The notes under the pieces were generated by a model. It was not told the DNA's origin. It did no database searches and saw nothing but the letters and a program-made list of their open reading frames with translations. A program made the position numbers and the translations under genes. From the NCBI GenBank assembly GCA_041859045.1, contig JBHELB010000053.1, positions 81,664 to 145,663 on the forward strand: a DNA stretch of 64,000 nt, written 5' to 3'. The stretch is from JBHELB01 sp041859045. GTDB lineage: Bacteria; Hydrogenedentota; Hydrogenedentia; Hydrogenedentales; SLHB01. Of the stretch, positions 41,014 to 51,116 are shown one piece after another; positions within the stretch are counted from its first letter, which is position 1; each line of letters starts with the position of its first letter.

Positions 41014-44000
41014 CTAATATTGTCGCATCAGCGTTTCGATAGCCCGCGCAATCGCGTCGCGCCGAAGCTCGATAGGCTTGGGCGAGACAGTGTGTTCCGT
41101 AACCGTCTTGCTGATATCGGCGGGGACACGGAGCAGCTCCTCGTATTTGTTTAGCTGACTTTGGGAAAGCGCCCCTTTTTTTGTCTCGAGCAGACGTTTC
41201 AGGATCGCAAGATACTCATAGTCTTCGATGCCATCCCGAAGCATCTCGAGCCGAAACGACTCGACCGGCCCCTCCAATACCGGCGCAGTCGGCCTGCCGT
41301 CCGCCGCGGCGAGCGGCGGATAGAGGAAGCGTCCATCGCCATTTCCATAGGGTACACGGCGTCCGGGCTGGTTGAGCGCGGCCCCCTGCTGCCAGCTCAT
41401 GGGGTCCTCATAGGGGTTTTGTGGATGAGTGGAGTCAGGATAGGCGGAGGGGCTGCTCCATAGAAGCGTCTGCCAGATCAGCACGCCTTCGATTCCCCGC
41501 TGCCATGTCTGCCATAGCCAAACCCGCATTTCCGCGCCCGGGTGATCGATGAAGAGCGTCGCATACGGGGCCTTGGGGGCTGTGCAGACATACCACCAGA
41601 ACCGGTCGCCTGCGGCGCGACGTTCTTCGGCGCGCTCTTCGGTAAACGCATCGGACAGCACGCACCACACGTCGGGGACGTCGTAGAGTGCGGGCTCGGG
41701 TTGTTCGGTAAGGACGACGGAAATGTCCGGTGCAACCTTCTTGAATCGCTCAATTCCTTTGCGTACGAAGGGGTAGTGCGCAGGTTCGGGTTCATCGAAC
41801 CAATAGAGATAGCCGTTCGTAATCCATCCCTTCTCGCGCAGATGCTCCTGCATCTGCGACCAATACTGGGTAAAGAGCGCCTGATAGATTGGCGAGTCCT
41901 CTCCGAATCCGAGTAACGAAGGTTTGACCTCCTTGTTGAGCGAAGTTTTGTGCCCCATTCCCTCGCTCGGTATCCGAAAAGCATTGAAATGGTATTCGTT
42001 GAACGCTTTTTCCATGGCCCCGTCCCATGCACTCCAGTCGATGCTAACCTTGAGCGACGAGGGATCTGAATCTTTCGTGACCTCGGGCCATTTGACTGTA
42101 AATGGATCAAGCGGGGCCGGGTTGTAGGGCGAGATGTGATGGTCGGCAAGACACTGAAAATACTTGTCCAATACGATCCGTTTATGGGCGGGATCCGTCA
42201 CGTTCTGATATCGAAACGCCGAGTTAACATCGGCGCCAAACAGTGTGGCACAGGTCATGCGTTTGGGAAGCGCAAACCCATAGACATGCACTCGCAACGG
42301 CACTTTCGCCGAGTACCCGTCATCGGCGTGCAAGGCAATCTCTCCAGTATAATCGCCCGGCGGCGTGTCAGCGGACGTCTTGACGCGGATCCATAAGGGG
42401 TGGTTCTCGCCCTGGAGGAGGTCGAATGGTTTTTCGATCGGCAGCAGAGGATCCGGCCACAGTCCTGGACTCGAGATATAGTCCGACGGGTATACGATAT
42501 CAACGTATCCCACACGCAACACCTCGACAGCGCTTCCGGGAATGCGAGCGTTCGCTGGGCCAACTAGTTCGCCGCACTCCACACGTACGCCTGTCAGTGG
42601 AATGCGGGGCGTCACCACAAGTTGCGCCGCCTCTACTTCGTTCTGAGCCAGATTGATCTGTAACGCCTTCCCCTTCTGCGCGGGCATCGGGCGGCTCTTC
42701 GAGACCTTCCAGCCCGATTCAGCCCACCACAGTCCCACCGGATCCGCGGGTTGCGAGAAGGATTCTCCGTAGGAGGCATTGAAGATGTCGGAAATATACA
42801 TTTCACAGGAAGCGCGAACGGCGGTCCCCAAGTCTATATCCAAACGTCGCAGTCCGGTCCCCCGCAACGAATACGGCAATGCCACGGAATTTTGTCCCGG
42901 TTCCAAACGAACGCGCTGCTTGACAGGGCGCTTTTCGCGCGTGCCGTTGGCATATTCAGCGATGGATGCTGTGAGCGGGATAGTCTTGCCGGTTTTGTTG
43001 TTCACCGAGAGCGAAATGAGTCCGTCCGCGCCGGGAAGAAGGTCGGCCACCGTTGCCCCCTGAAGCTCCAGCCCGGGAGTGATACCAAGAAGTTCCACGT
43101 AACGCGTAACGCCGACGGCCTTGACCGGGGGGCCGTCCACTTCAGCGCGCAGCGTGTAACCCGAGACCGAAAATGAACCAGGGTCCGAATCCTGCGCAAG
43201 CGGCTCGCCCGTTTCATCGCGCAGACGCACCCAGAGTGTCTTTGCGGGCAAGAGCGCCGAGGGAATGGAAATAGGATCGATCTTCATGGAAGCGGTCTCT
43301 CCTATGCGCTCCCAGTTCTCCCCATCCAGGCAGCAATCAACCTCGAGTTTGCCGCGTTGATGATACCCTAGGGTAAGTGAAAGTGTACCTGATAGAAGAC
43401 GCCGGCCCGGCAACTCGTGCTTGAAAACAAGTTTGCTTCCCTTGCCAAAAACATACCGTGAAGTGTTGAAGGAGCAATCCAGCAGGGCAACGGGACGGCA
43501 GTGATTGGACAGGTTTTTCTCGCGAGGCAGATAGAAAGAATACTGGTTGCCATCGATGCGCTCGCCATCGCCCAGCACAAGATCTCCAATTTGCGCGTAG
43601 GCGGGCACGGCTTTATTCAGGCGCACGTCGCTGAATGCGAACGGGGTGTTAACATGCCACTGCCCGAAGCGGATTCGTGCGTTGGCGTCGTTGAGAGTGG
43701 CAGGCGTCAGAAAAACGTTTGCGCAGGATTTCCACGACTCAGGGATATCGTAATAGTCACGATTACAGAACGGCGGACCCGTTATAGCGGCCCCTACCCC
43801 ACTCGCTTCATGCCGGGCGGAAAAACGCAACACGTAGAGCGTCATCGGCTCAAATGCGATTTTGTCACTAAGCCAGAAATTGGCGTCGTCGCCCGTGCCG
43901 CGCACCACGAGCGAACGCGCTCCCGCACGCGCGCCTTCCTCATCAACGGAACCGTTGCCTCCAGACAGTGTCCACCCCGAGACCTTTCCCGGCCCGCCGT

Positions 44001-44106
44001 CCTGGAAGCTCCCGTTAGGTACTAACGGGCTCTGCGCTGAGGCGAGCAATGAAGCCGAGCACGCCAGCAACACAGCGATTACGGCAGAAATCCGTCGAAA
44101 GAACAT
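41014..44106 (-). CDS. Secreted DUF4091 protein (GH123-like)
   Basis: The 1030-residue protein has a signal peptide (ISAVIAVLLACSASLLASAQ) and N-terminal carbohydrate-binding-like beta sandwiches (FWLSDKIAFEPMTLYVLRFS). The GH123-like/DUF4091 catalytic region lies in the C-terminal half. There WFDEPEPAHYPFVRKG and the later EGVLIWQTLLWSS are visible; Asp-Glu of WFDEPE is a candidate catalytic pair. DUF4091 ends with SFRLEMLRDGIEDYEYLAIL. It is exported and probably a beta-N-acetylhexosaminidase-like or related glycosidase, but the substrate is not known. The start has AAAGGGGAAA. It is divergent from the methyltransferase gene. Confidence 0.85.
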   Translation of the reverse strand: MFFRRISAVIAVLLACSASLLASAQSPLVPNGSFQDGGPGKVSGWTLSGGNGSVDEEGARAGARSLVVRGTGDDANFWLSDKIAFEPMTLYVLRFSARHEASGVGAAITGPPFCNRDYYDIPESWKSCANVFLTPATLNDANARIRFGQWHVNTPFAFSDVRLNKAVPAYAQIGDLVLGDGERIDGNQYSFYLPREKNLSNHCRPVALLDCSFNTSRYVFGKGSKLVFKHELPGRRLLSGTLSLTLGYHQRGKLEVDCCLDGENWERIGETASMKIDPISIPSALLPAKTLWVRLRDETGEPLAQDSDPGSFSVSGYTLRAEVDGPPVKAVGVTRYVELLGITPGLELQGATVADLLPGADGLISLSVNNKTGKTIPLTASIAEYANGTREKRPVKQRVRLEPGQNSVALPYSLRGTGLRRLDIDLGTAVRASCEMYISDIFNASYGESFSQPADPVGLWWAESGWKVSKSRPMPAQKGKALQINLAQNEVEAAQLVVTPRIPLTGVRVECGELVGPANARIPGSAVEVLRVGYVDIVYPSDYISSPGLWPDPLLPIEKPFDLLQGENHPLWIRVKTSADTPPGDYTGEIALHADDGYSAKVPLRVHVYGFALPKRMTCATLFGADVNSAFRYQNVTDPAHKRIVLDKYFQCLADHHISPYNPAPLDPFTVKWPEVTKDSDPSSLKVSIDWSAWDGAMEKAFNEYHFNAFRIPSEGMGHKTSLNKEVKPSLLGFGEDSPIYQALFTQYWSQMQEHLREKGWITNGYLYWFDEPEPAHYPFVRKGIERFKKVAPDISVVLTEQPEPALYDVPDVWCVLSDAFTEERAEERRAAGDRFWWYVCTAPKAPYATLFIDHPGAEMRVWLWQTWQRGIEGVLIWQTLLWSSPSAYPDSTHPQNPYEDPMSWQQGAALNQPGRRVPYGNGDGRFLYPPLAAADGRPTAPVLEGPVESFRLEMLRDGIEDYEYLAILKRLLETKKGALSQSQLNKYEELLRVPADISKTVTEHTVSPKPIELRRDAIARAIETLMRQY

Positions 44107-44193
44107 GGCTTTCCCCTTTTTCAGCGGGATAGGTGACTCAAAAGAATCAGGCTTATTCCACCATAATCCCTATAGGACTTCAATTTTTTGATA

Positions 44194-44210
44194 GCACACG
44201 GTGTGCACAC
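44194..44210. promoter_or_regulatory. Overlapping palindromes between DUF4091 and methyltransferase genes
   Basis: GCACAC-G-GTGTGC (44194-44206) and GTGTGCACAC (44201-44210) overlap in the 195-bp divergent, AT-rich region. Perfect dyads of this size in a divergent promoter suggest an operator. The regulator is not known. Confidence 0.4.
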
Positions 44211-44301
44211 CCGCGATTTGGCGTGAAGTAAAGATGTATTGACTACTATATGTATAAGATATTATAGTTTGCTATCAGTAAAATTTATAAGGGGAATAGG
44301 T

Positions 44302-45240
44302 ATGCGGCTCTCCTCGCAAGCACGAGAGGTTCGGGAGAAATACTCGGACGAGGGAGAATTTGGATTCTGGAATACCTTTGCCGAACTGGGCTTGCTCCCT
44401 TACGAGGCGGCTGCCTGCGCGGCATGGCTTCACCCGGGGGCTTGCGTACTTGATATCGGGTGCGGTTGTGGCAGAGAAGCCGCGGCATTAGTGCAGGCGG
44501 GATATAAAGTGCATGCGCTGGATATTGCCGAAAAAATGGTGGCTGCGACCCGAGATCGTCTTTTAGACCAGAATGCGTCTGCGCATGTTGTCTGCGCGGA
44601 TGCGTCAGAGGGAATTCCGTTTTCAGGCCGGTACGACGCCGTCCTCCTTTTTGAGCAAGTCTATCAGCACTTGCCGCTACAGCCCAGTCGCGCGGACCTG
44701 CTAACGAACATTCGCGGGTGCCTCACGCCCAAAGGAGTTCTCCTGCTGAGCGCATTCAACGAAGGCGACATCTCCTTATCCGATCGCTGGCGATGGTTGC
44801 GGGAAACAAGATTCTGGCTCGCGAGGGCCATTGTGCTTGGCGGCTTCAACCCGCTGGATACACGCTACATGGTCGGGGCTCAACTGACCCCTCCTCCGCA
44901 CGCGAATTCGCTCCTGGACCATATGCGCGTCGGGCGATGGTTGTGCGGGTACCTCTGGGGGCTCATGCGACGGAAGTATCGCGCGCGAAAAGCGGCAAGA
45001 TCGGAGGCCGCGCAATGCAAACGGATCGGGCGCACAAATCCGAGCGTGGAATCTCCTGGGGGATTTCTTATTCGTGTTTTCTCGTTCTCGGAACTGCACG
45101 CGGAGCTTGCCCATGCCGGCCTTGAAGCGAAGGCCGTGTATCCATTGGGGGATGACGACGGAAATCTGAGCGAGGCCGCCAGGAGAGGGGCGCCTCTACT
45201 ATTGATTGCCGCGCAGCTCGCCGATCAAGATGCGGGCTAG
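44302..45240 (+). CDS. Class I SAM-dependent methyltransferase
   Basis: The 312-residue protein has the SAM-binding motif I, VLDIGCGCGREAAAL (residues about 49-63), HALDIAEKM as motif II, VVCADASEGIPF, and DAVLLFEQVYQHLP as motif IV. It is a Methyltransf_11/25-type enzyme of unknown substrate. ATG 44302 has AAGGGG upstream at good spacing; a longer frame starts at 44239. Its stop overlaps the convergent gene's stop in a 14-bp palindrome (GCGGGCTAGCCCGC). Confidence 0.82.
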   Translation: MRLSSQAREVREKYSDEGEFGFWNTFAELGLLPYEAAACAAWLHPGACVLDIGCGCGREAAALVQAGYKVHALDIAEKMVAATRDRLLDQNASAHVVCADASEGIPFSGRYDAVLLFEQVYQHLPLQPSRADLLTNIRGCLTPKGVLLLSAFNEGDISLSDRWRWLRETRFWLARAIVLGGFNPLDTRYMVGAQLTPPPHANSLLDHMRVGRWLCGYLWGLMRRKYRARKAARSEAAQCKRIGRTNPSVESPGGFLIRVFSFSELHAELAHAGLEAKAVYPLGDDDGNLSEAARRGAPLLLIAAQLADQDAG

Positions 45241-47033
45241 CCCGCCTGCGGGACCAGCAACTCTCCGAGTTCTCTTCCGAGCGCTTCAAGCTGACTCAGA
45301 AAACGCTCGCGGTGCGTTTCCTTAAACTCCGAGGCTAGTTGAGAGTAATATTTCACTCCATTGATCAAGCCGTCTTTGAACTCGGCGAAATACTTGGGCG
45401 AATTGTTGGAAAGCTGCTTGGAGTGATTATCCAGTTCCTTGCGCAGGTGATCGATGTACAGCTTTAGCTCGGCAAGAAAGACGTGCGGACGATTCTCCGG
45501 ATGGGCAAGCAACGAAAGACGCCCATAGATATGCCCGACCATTTCCTCAAGACTCGCCAGTTTCGAGAAATGCACTATGTTCGGTCCGCAACAGATGGCG
45601 GGGTCGGCGTTGGGGTTGGTGCCATACTTGCGAGAGACGCCCCCTGCAAGGTCGACGCAGATGCATGCCTTTGCCAGCGCGGACTCGACAAGCGCGGCGA
45701 GCTGCGTCGGGCCGTAGCCTTTTTCGTTCAGATCCGCTAGCTTGCGCTTGAGGTAGGAGTGCGAAGCGGAACAGATACCCACTTCGCCAAACTCGGTATT
45801 CAACTTGAGCAGGCCTCGCGTGCAGGGGCTTCCGGGCATACCCGCCTCGATCCGCTTGCGTCGAGCATTCTCACTGGCCGATTCGCGCAACGTCCAGAAC
45901 GGCACGCCTAGCGGTGAACTCTCGCTTAAGAACACATCCTTCTCGGTGGCCGCCATCAGTTTCACCAGGTGCTCATCGTCGACATTGGTCGCTTCGGGAA
46001 CCAGCAAGAACGGAGTCCCCCACCCCACACTGTCGAGCTGGTAGTAATGGAGCAAGAACGCATGCTCTTCCGCCGTTCCTACTCCGCCCTGCGCGGTGAC
46101 GCGTTGCGGAAGCGGCGCGTCGAGCGTGGGGCCTCCACGCGCGGCGATCGCTTTTGCATACAAGTCATGCGCCCCCTTGAGAAGCGATTCGCGGTTTTGC
46201 CTGAATTCTTCGAGCGTCGGTCCGAGCAGCGATGCTTTGGAGGCGAATGCGTGTCCGCCGCAGTTGAGCCCGGATTCTATGCGGTATTCCGAAACCCACA
46301 GCCCGCGCTTCGCGAGATACTTTCCCTGAATCTCCGCCGAACGATAGTCGCTCACCTTCAGAACAATCCGCTTGCGCAGTTTTCCCTGCGCATCCGGATA
46401 GAAGTCCGCGAACTGGGTCATGTACCCGTACAGACGTTGGTTCATCCCCGCCGACAAAACGAGCGACGACTCCAACGTGCTTTTCGCGAATCCACGCAGA
46501 CACGACATGCCCAGCGCGTATTCTGGCGGTAGTTTTTCTCGCCCGTGGTAGACGTCTCCGTCAACCTTCGCCATAATATTCACGTCGATATCCCCGGGAA
46601 TGGCCTGAGTGCGCAAGGCTTCCTGCTTGCGCAGGCGTTCCGCAGGGTCTTGGGTGGACAGCATGTCGTGGTACGCCGCCTTTAGTGGGGAGTCGGGCAG
46701 CATTTCGAAATAGCGGGTGATCTCGCTTCCCGGCTCGAAGGGCGCGGCGCGCAATGCACTGCTGGTCTTCTCGACTTGTTCCCGAAGGAAATCGAGATAC
46801 GCCGTAATGCGCCGGGCGCGGGCATCCTCTTCCTCGGCCGCGATCGGAGCAAACGGAAGTCCGAGGGCTTCCGAGTGGTATTTCCGCATCTCCTCGATGA
46901 GCGTGTCATCGGCCAATGCAACCACCGAAGAAATGCCGTACTGCGCCACGCGAAGCGGAGTATCTATTGTAAACCCCGTTCCCATCACAGGGATATGAAA
47001 CGAGTGCGGAGACTGAAGATGAACACGCGTCAT
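45237..47033 (-). CDS. FabK/nitronate monooxygenase-like protein of unknown role
   Basis: The 598-residue protein has the marks of an FMN TIM barrel of the nitronate monooxygenase/FabK group. The N-terminus HIPVMGTGFTIDTPLRVAQY is followed by SGLNCGGHAF (GGH at 259-261), then VTAQGGVGT (314-320) and GWGTPFLLVPEAT. The last 250 residues, with cysteine-bearing segments (LVESALAKACICVD and NADPAICCGPNI), do not fit that family. There is no signal peptide. ATG at 47033 starts the conserved part; the longer frame from 47195 is unlikely. I know of no assigned function. The cysteines could bind a metal or Fe-S cluster. Confidence 0.7.
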   Translation of the reverse strand: MTRVHLQSPHSFHIPVMGTGFTIDTPLRVAQYGISSVVALADDTLIEEMRKYHSEALGLPFAPIAAEEEDARARRITAYLDFLREQVEKTSSALRAAPFEPGSEITRYFEMLPDSPLKAAYHDMLSTQDPAERLRKQEALRTQAIPGDIDVNIMAKVDGDVYHGREKLPPEYALGMSCLRGFAKSTLESSLVLSAGMNQRLYGYMTQFADFYPDAQGKLRKRIVLKVSDYRSAEIQGKYLAKRGLWVSEYRIESGLNCGGHAFASKASLLGPTLEEFRQNRESLLKGAHDLYAKAIAARGGPTLDAPLPQRVTAQGGVGTAEEHAFLLHYYQLDSVGWGTPFLLVPEATNVDDEHLVKLMAATEKDVFLSESSPLGVPFWTLRESASENARRKRIEAGMPGSPCTRGLLKLNTEFGEVGICSASHSYLKRKLADLNEKGYGPTQLAALVESALAKACICVDLAGGVSRKYGTNPNADPAICCGPNIVHFSKLASLEEMVGHIYGRLSLLAHPENRPHVFLAELKLYIDHLRKELDNHSKQLSNNSPKYFAEFKDGLINGVKYYSQLASEFKETHRERFLSQLEALGRELGELLVPQAG

Positions 47034-47243
47034 GGAATTTTCCCAAGGTTGAGCCAAAACCAGTAGAGACGATATCTTACAACAACCGTTCTCCTGCTTC
47101 CACATTTTGTTTTGCCTGACAAAGGGCAGCGTTCCGAAATGTGTGATTTTCTGGAATCTCGTCGTGAATTCTGAGATAGTGGCGCGCTGTAACAATCAGG
47201 TGTTCATGCGGCTCTTGCGCCGGGACGAATTGGGGGCGTTCCA

Positions 47244-49781
47244 ATGAAAATGAAAGAGATTTTTCCCACCTTGCACGCTCTGCTATTCATGCTTCCTTTT
47301 ATGCTCTCCGCGAGGGCCGAGGCGGTATGGCTTACGTCAGATCGATACGGCGAGCCTCATGTGGTGGTGGCGGAATCCGCTTCCCTCAGCGAGCACACGG
47401 CCGCTAAAGAGTTTCAGTCGCTTTGGCGACAGTGCACCGGCCACACAATTCCCATCTCGGCCACGCCTCCGGCGGAAGGCGTTAGGATCTGGATCGGCCG
47501 CACGGGCGTTCCCGATGGGCTGCTTGCAGGGGTCGATCTGGAGGGGCTCGGTGATGAAGGGGTGTGTATTCGCACCGCGTCGCCCAACGATCTCTTGATC
47601 GTCGGTGGGCAAAAGCGCGGCACGCTCTACGGTGTCTATCAATTTTTCGAAGATTATATGGGCGTACGATGGCTCGCGCCGGATGCCACCTATGTTCCTC
47701 CGTCGTCCAATCCCCTGCCACAGATCGACTTCCGTTATGTCCCACCGCTTCGCTACCGAGACACCGATTATTGGATGTTCACTTGGCATCCGGAATTCGC
47801 GCTCAAACACCGCCTCAATGGCGATCATCTATTCCGCATCCCCGAGCACATGGGCGGGAACATCGAATTCGTCAACGCGACGAGCAACACCTTGTTGAGT
47901 TTCGTCAGCCCGGAGGAGTTCGGCAAGACCCACCCGGAGTATTTCTCGGAATTCCAGGGCAAGCGGCTCATCGAGCCGCGCGACACGCAACTCTGCCTAA
48001 CGAACTCGGACGTCCTGCGCATCGTCACAGAGAGAACACTGGATCTCTTGCGTAAGTCTCCTGCAAACCGTCGTATCGTCACCCTCGCACAAATGCAGAC
48101 GGGAACGTTTTGTGAGTGCGAGACATGCCAACGTGTCAAGGAGCGTGAAGGCGGTCAGAGTGGAGTGCTGCTGGGTTTTGTCAACCAAGTCGCGGAGGCA
48201 GTAGAAAAGGAATTTCCCGATGCGCGCATCAAGACATCCGCGTTTGCCGATACCATCGCTCCTCCTAAGAAAATTCGTCCAAGAGGAAACGTCATAGTAG
48301 AGGTTTGCACTGCGGGAGGTGGTCTTGCGAAACCCTATGCCGTGTCGAAAAACATGGAGGACACGGCGCTTCGAAAGGCTCTTGCGGGGTGGTCTTCAAT
48401 CGCGCCGGAGCTATTCGCATGGGACTGCACTCAAAGTCGATACTGCTTCCAACAACCGACGCCCAACGTGGATGTGCTTCAGCCTAACGTCGCCTATTTC
48501 GTGAGAAACGGCGTTACCGGTTTGTTCGCGCAAGGCGCGAAATCTCCTCGCAGCGATTTCGACATGCTCAAGGGCTACATTCTCGCGCACGCGATGTGGA
48601 ATCCAAACGCGAACTGGGAAACGCTTTACGCCGAATTCCTCGATTTGTACTACGGCGCGGCGGCGCCATATGTGCATCAATACCTGAATCTCACCAAAGC
48701 TGCCGTTCTGGACTCCGGCTGGCGGCTTACAGCATCAAGCAAAATGGACTGGGTGACGTTCGAGTTGGTCGAGCAAGCTCAGCGGCTATTCGATAGCGCC
48801 TTTGCGGCCATCGGGAATGACGAGACGCTCCGAGAACGCCTAAACTACGCGTATCTACCCGTTCAGCATGCGGCGCTGATGTGTCCGCCGCGCGCGGAGA
48901 TAACGAACGAACTTTGTGTGGTTTCCAGGCCGCCCAGTCAGACATTTGACGAATACTGGGACATGCTCATGCGCTACGGCGTCACGTACGCCGGCGATGC
49001 CCCTATTATGGACTTTAGATTTCAGCTCGCCGGGAAGACCCCGCCGCGGCGTCTCGAAACACGGGTTGAAACCATAGAAAACGCCTATTGGCGAGTGAGT
49101 GTAGCCCCGGACGCTTCCGGATCGGTGATCTCCTTGTGCGATAAGCGAAATGCCGTGGACTGGTTTAGTCCGGCTGAGGCGGTTTCTGCGCCATCGTTTA
49201 GGTTGCAGGACTGGGAGGTCATGGACCCCGCGAAGCCCTTGCGGGAAGAGCCTATCGCGACGACGTACGCCGTGGTTAGCAAGACAGCCGATACCATCGC
49301 CGTGGAGACAAAACTCGCGAACGCTCTCGTCGTGCGTCGCACAGTCTCGCTCACGCCGGATTCGGAGGCGGTGGCCTTGCGCTTTGAGGTGGAAAACACG
49401 GGCCAGACTCCCCTCGTGCCACGTGTAAAGCCTCATCCCGAGTTTTGGACGCAAGGCGATTCCATGCCGGAGTTCTGGGTCGAGCGCAACAAACAATGGA
49501 TTAAGCAAGGCGGCCCGTCCAGTCGTTTTCAGCGAAGAGGCGGCGGCCCCGTCGAACGTGACGGAGTGACGCGCTGGGCAATACGTATTCCGGAGAAGCG
49601 ATTGACGCTCGTCAACGCCGTGCGTGAGGAAGAGATTCAAAATCTCTTCTTCTACTTCGATCAAGACCGACAAGTGGCCAATCTCGAGGTTATTCCGCTG
49701 CAAACTCCGCTTGCTCCAGGCGAAAAGCGCAGCATTCAGATGACCTATAGCACCTCACGAAAAGCCCTTAACCGCCTCTAG
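47244..49781 (+). CDS. Secreted DUF4838 protein (glycosidase-like)
   Basis: The 845-residue protein has an N-terminal signal (LHALLFMLPFMLSARAEA). An alpha-glucuronidase/GH20-like N-terminal domain follows (HTAAKEFQSLWRQCTGHTIP, then LLIVGGQKRGTLYGVYQFFE), then DUF4838 with RFTW-like features such as YWMFTWHPEFALKHRLNGDH and FCECETCQRVKEREGGQSG. A C-terminal beta domain of about 250 residues closes it. DUF4838 members are extracellular glycoside hydrolase-like proteins of polysaccharide degraders, and the exact substrate is not known. The next gene starts 19 bases after its stop, so the two are cotranscribed. It is divergent from the FabK-like gene. Confidence 0.85.
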   Translation: MKMKEIFPTLHALLFMLPFMLSARAEAVWLTSDRYGEPHVVVAESASLSEHTAAKEFQSLWRQCTGHTIPISATPPAEGVRIWIGRTGVPDGLLAGVDLEGLGDEGVCIRTASPNDLLIVGGQKRGTLYGVYQFFEDYMGVRWLAPDATYVPPSSNPLPQIDFRYVPPLRYRDTDYWMFTWHPEFALKHRLNGDHLFRIPEHMGGNIEFVNATSNTLLSFVSPEEFGKTHPEYFSEFQGKRLIEPRDTQLCLTNSDVLRIVTERTLDLLRKSPANRRIVTLAQMQTGTFCECETCQRVKEREGGQSGVLLGFVNQVAEAVEKEFPDARIKTSAFADTIAPPKKIRPRGNVIVEVCTAGGGLAKPYAVSKNMEDTALRKALAGWSSIAPELFAWDCTQSRYCFQQPTPNVDVLQPNVAYFVRNGVTGLFAQGAKSPRSDFDMLKGYILAHAMWNPNANWETLYAEFLDLYYGAAAPYVHQYLNLTKAAVLDSGWRLTASSKMDWVTFELVEQAQRLFDSAFAAIGNDETLRERLNYAYLPVQHAALMCPPRAEITNELCVVSRPPSQTFDEYWDMLMRYGVTYAGDAPIMDFRFQLAGKTPPRRLETRVETIENAYWRVSVAPDASGSVISLCDKRNAVDWFSPAEAVSAPSFRLQDWEVMDPAKPLREEPIATTYAVVSKTADTIAVETKLANALVVRRTVSLTPDSEAVALRFEVENTGQTPLVPRVKPHPEFWTQGDSMPEFWVERNKQWIKQGGPSSRFQRRGGGPVERDGVTRWAIRIPEKRLTLVNAVREEEIQNLFFYFDQDRQVANLEVIPLQTPLAPGEKRSIQMTYSTSRKALNRL

Positions 49782-49799
49782 GCGCAAGGAAAACGATAG

Positions 49800-51095
49800 A
49801 TGTTCACATTCGCAGTCGCTCTTGCAGTGGCAATCACCGTGGCGGCGGAGACGCCCAAGCCACCTTTACCCCAACTCCCCACCGTGGTCGAGCGGATCAC
49901 AGACAATGCCGCAGTCGGCGTCATTCATGGTTGGCACAGCAACCATCTGCTCAAATACAACGGCGTTCTCTACGCCGATGGACGTGTGGACGACCCCGCC
50001 GCGAACAACGAAAACGCTATTGGCGCATCCCCCGGGTATGCGTGGACATGGGGCAGCGGTTTTTTTCGCCGTTTGCCCGGTGGACAGTGGGAAAAGGTTT
50101 GCTCGAGTCTTGAATCTTCCTATCTCTCACTCATGGCACCCGATGGACGCATGTGGGACATCGCACCGTCCAGTTTCGACATGGCCGAAGTCATACGCAT
50201 GAAGAACCCGCTGGATTTCTCGACCTTCGAGGTGGTGTATGCCGGGTCTTGTTCCTATATGGGCGCGAGCATGAGCCCGGAAGGCAATTTCCTCATGCTG
50301 CACGCCGAGTCCAAGGACATCGAAGCATTTCGCCCCAACGCGATCATCAGCGCGTTCTACGACCAATCCACGGGCAAGTGGCACAAGCAACGTTTTGTAA
50401 CCCCAGAAGGACGCTACGGCTATATTGGCATCCTGCTTAAGGGAAAACGCGCACTCGCCGTTCTGAATTCGGCCATTAGCGACCCCAAGGCGAATCCAGA
50501 TCCCCCCCACTACTCCTGGCGGCATGTGCGGCTCGCCAAGTGTGACGATCTGACCACGGACAAATGGGAGAATCGCGGATTTCTCATGCCCGAGTTTGGC
50601 GCTACGTCGTTAATGGATTTCATCGAAGGGCCGGATGGGAACGCCTACCTTGCCTATTCGCATGGCGCGGCGAACACACTCGAAGAGTGGCGCAAGACTC
50701 CCACGCACCACTACATCGCCCGCATTAAGCCGGACCTGAGCGCCGAGATCTTTCCTACGACGCTTGAGGCGGGAGCAACGCGGATACTGCTCGACAGTAA
50801 AGGCGGTTGGTACGTGCTTGGGCGGGCGTCTGATTCGGAGCTTCATCTCTGGGCCATTGACCCATCCAACGGCTTCAAGCCTACGCGCGAGTGGGTTCTC
50901 CCCGGCACCAAGAAACTTGAGGGCTATGTGATTCATCCCCTTCGCCCCGAGCGTTTCGGGGGCGAAGCCGATGGCGACACGATTCACGTCATGTCGGCGC
51001 GATACGTGGACGAAAACGGATTGCCCCTCACCTCAGACAAGAGGCCGCACCACTCCGAACTGTGGTACGCGCAGTTTAGACTGCCTGTCGAATAA
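49800..51095 (+). CDS. Secreted beta-propeller-like protein
   Basis: The 431-residue protein has a short signal (FTFAVALAVAITVAAE). Several segments resemble BNR/sialidase-type beta-propeller blades (DGRVDDPAANNENAIGASPG, MAPDGRMWDIAPSSFDM, SMSPEGNFLMLHAES, and GPDGNAYLAYSHGAAN). No catalytic sialidase residues can be confirmed. It probably binds or processes a carbohydrate outside the cell and works with the DUF4838 protein 19 bases upstream. It converges on the histidine phosphatase gene. Confidence 0.65.
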   Translation: MFTFAVALAVAITVAAETPKPPLPQLPTVVERITDNAAVGVIHGWHSNHLLKYNGVLYADGRVDDPAANNENAIGASPGYAWTWGSGFFRRLPGGQWEKVCSSLESSYLSLMAPDGRMWDIAPSSFDMAEVIRMKNPLDFSTFEVVYAGSCSYMGASMSPEGNFLMLHAESKDIEAFRPNAIISAFYDQSTGKWHKQRFVTPEGRYGYIGILLKGKRALAVLNSAISDPKANPDPPHYSWRHVRLAKCDDLTTDKWENRGFLMPEFGATSLMDFIEGPDGNAYLAYSHGAANTLEEWRKTPTHHYIARIKPDLSAEIFPTTLEAGATRILLDSKGGWYVLGRASDSELHLWAIDPSNGFKPTREWVLPGTKKLEGYVIHPLRPERFGGEADGDTIHVMSARYVDENGLPLTSDKRPHHSELWYAQFRLPVE

Positions 51096-51116
51096 GGGAC
51101 GCCTCCTCTTCCAAAA

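Noticed and set aside
48855..49703. A 282-codon minus-strand open frame
   Set aside because: Antisense to the DUF4838 gene. It is Arg/His-rich with no motif or ribosome site.
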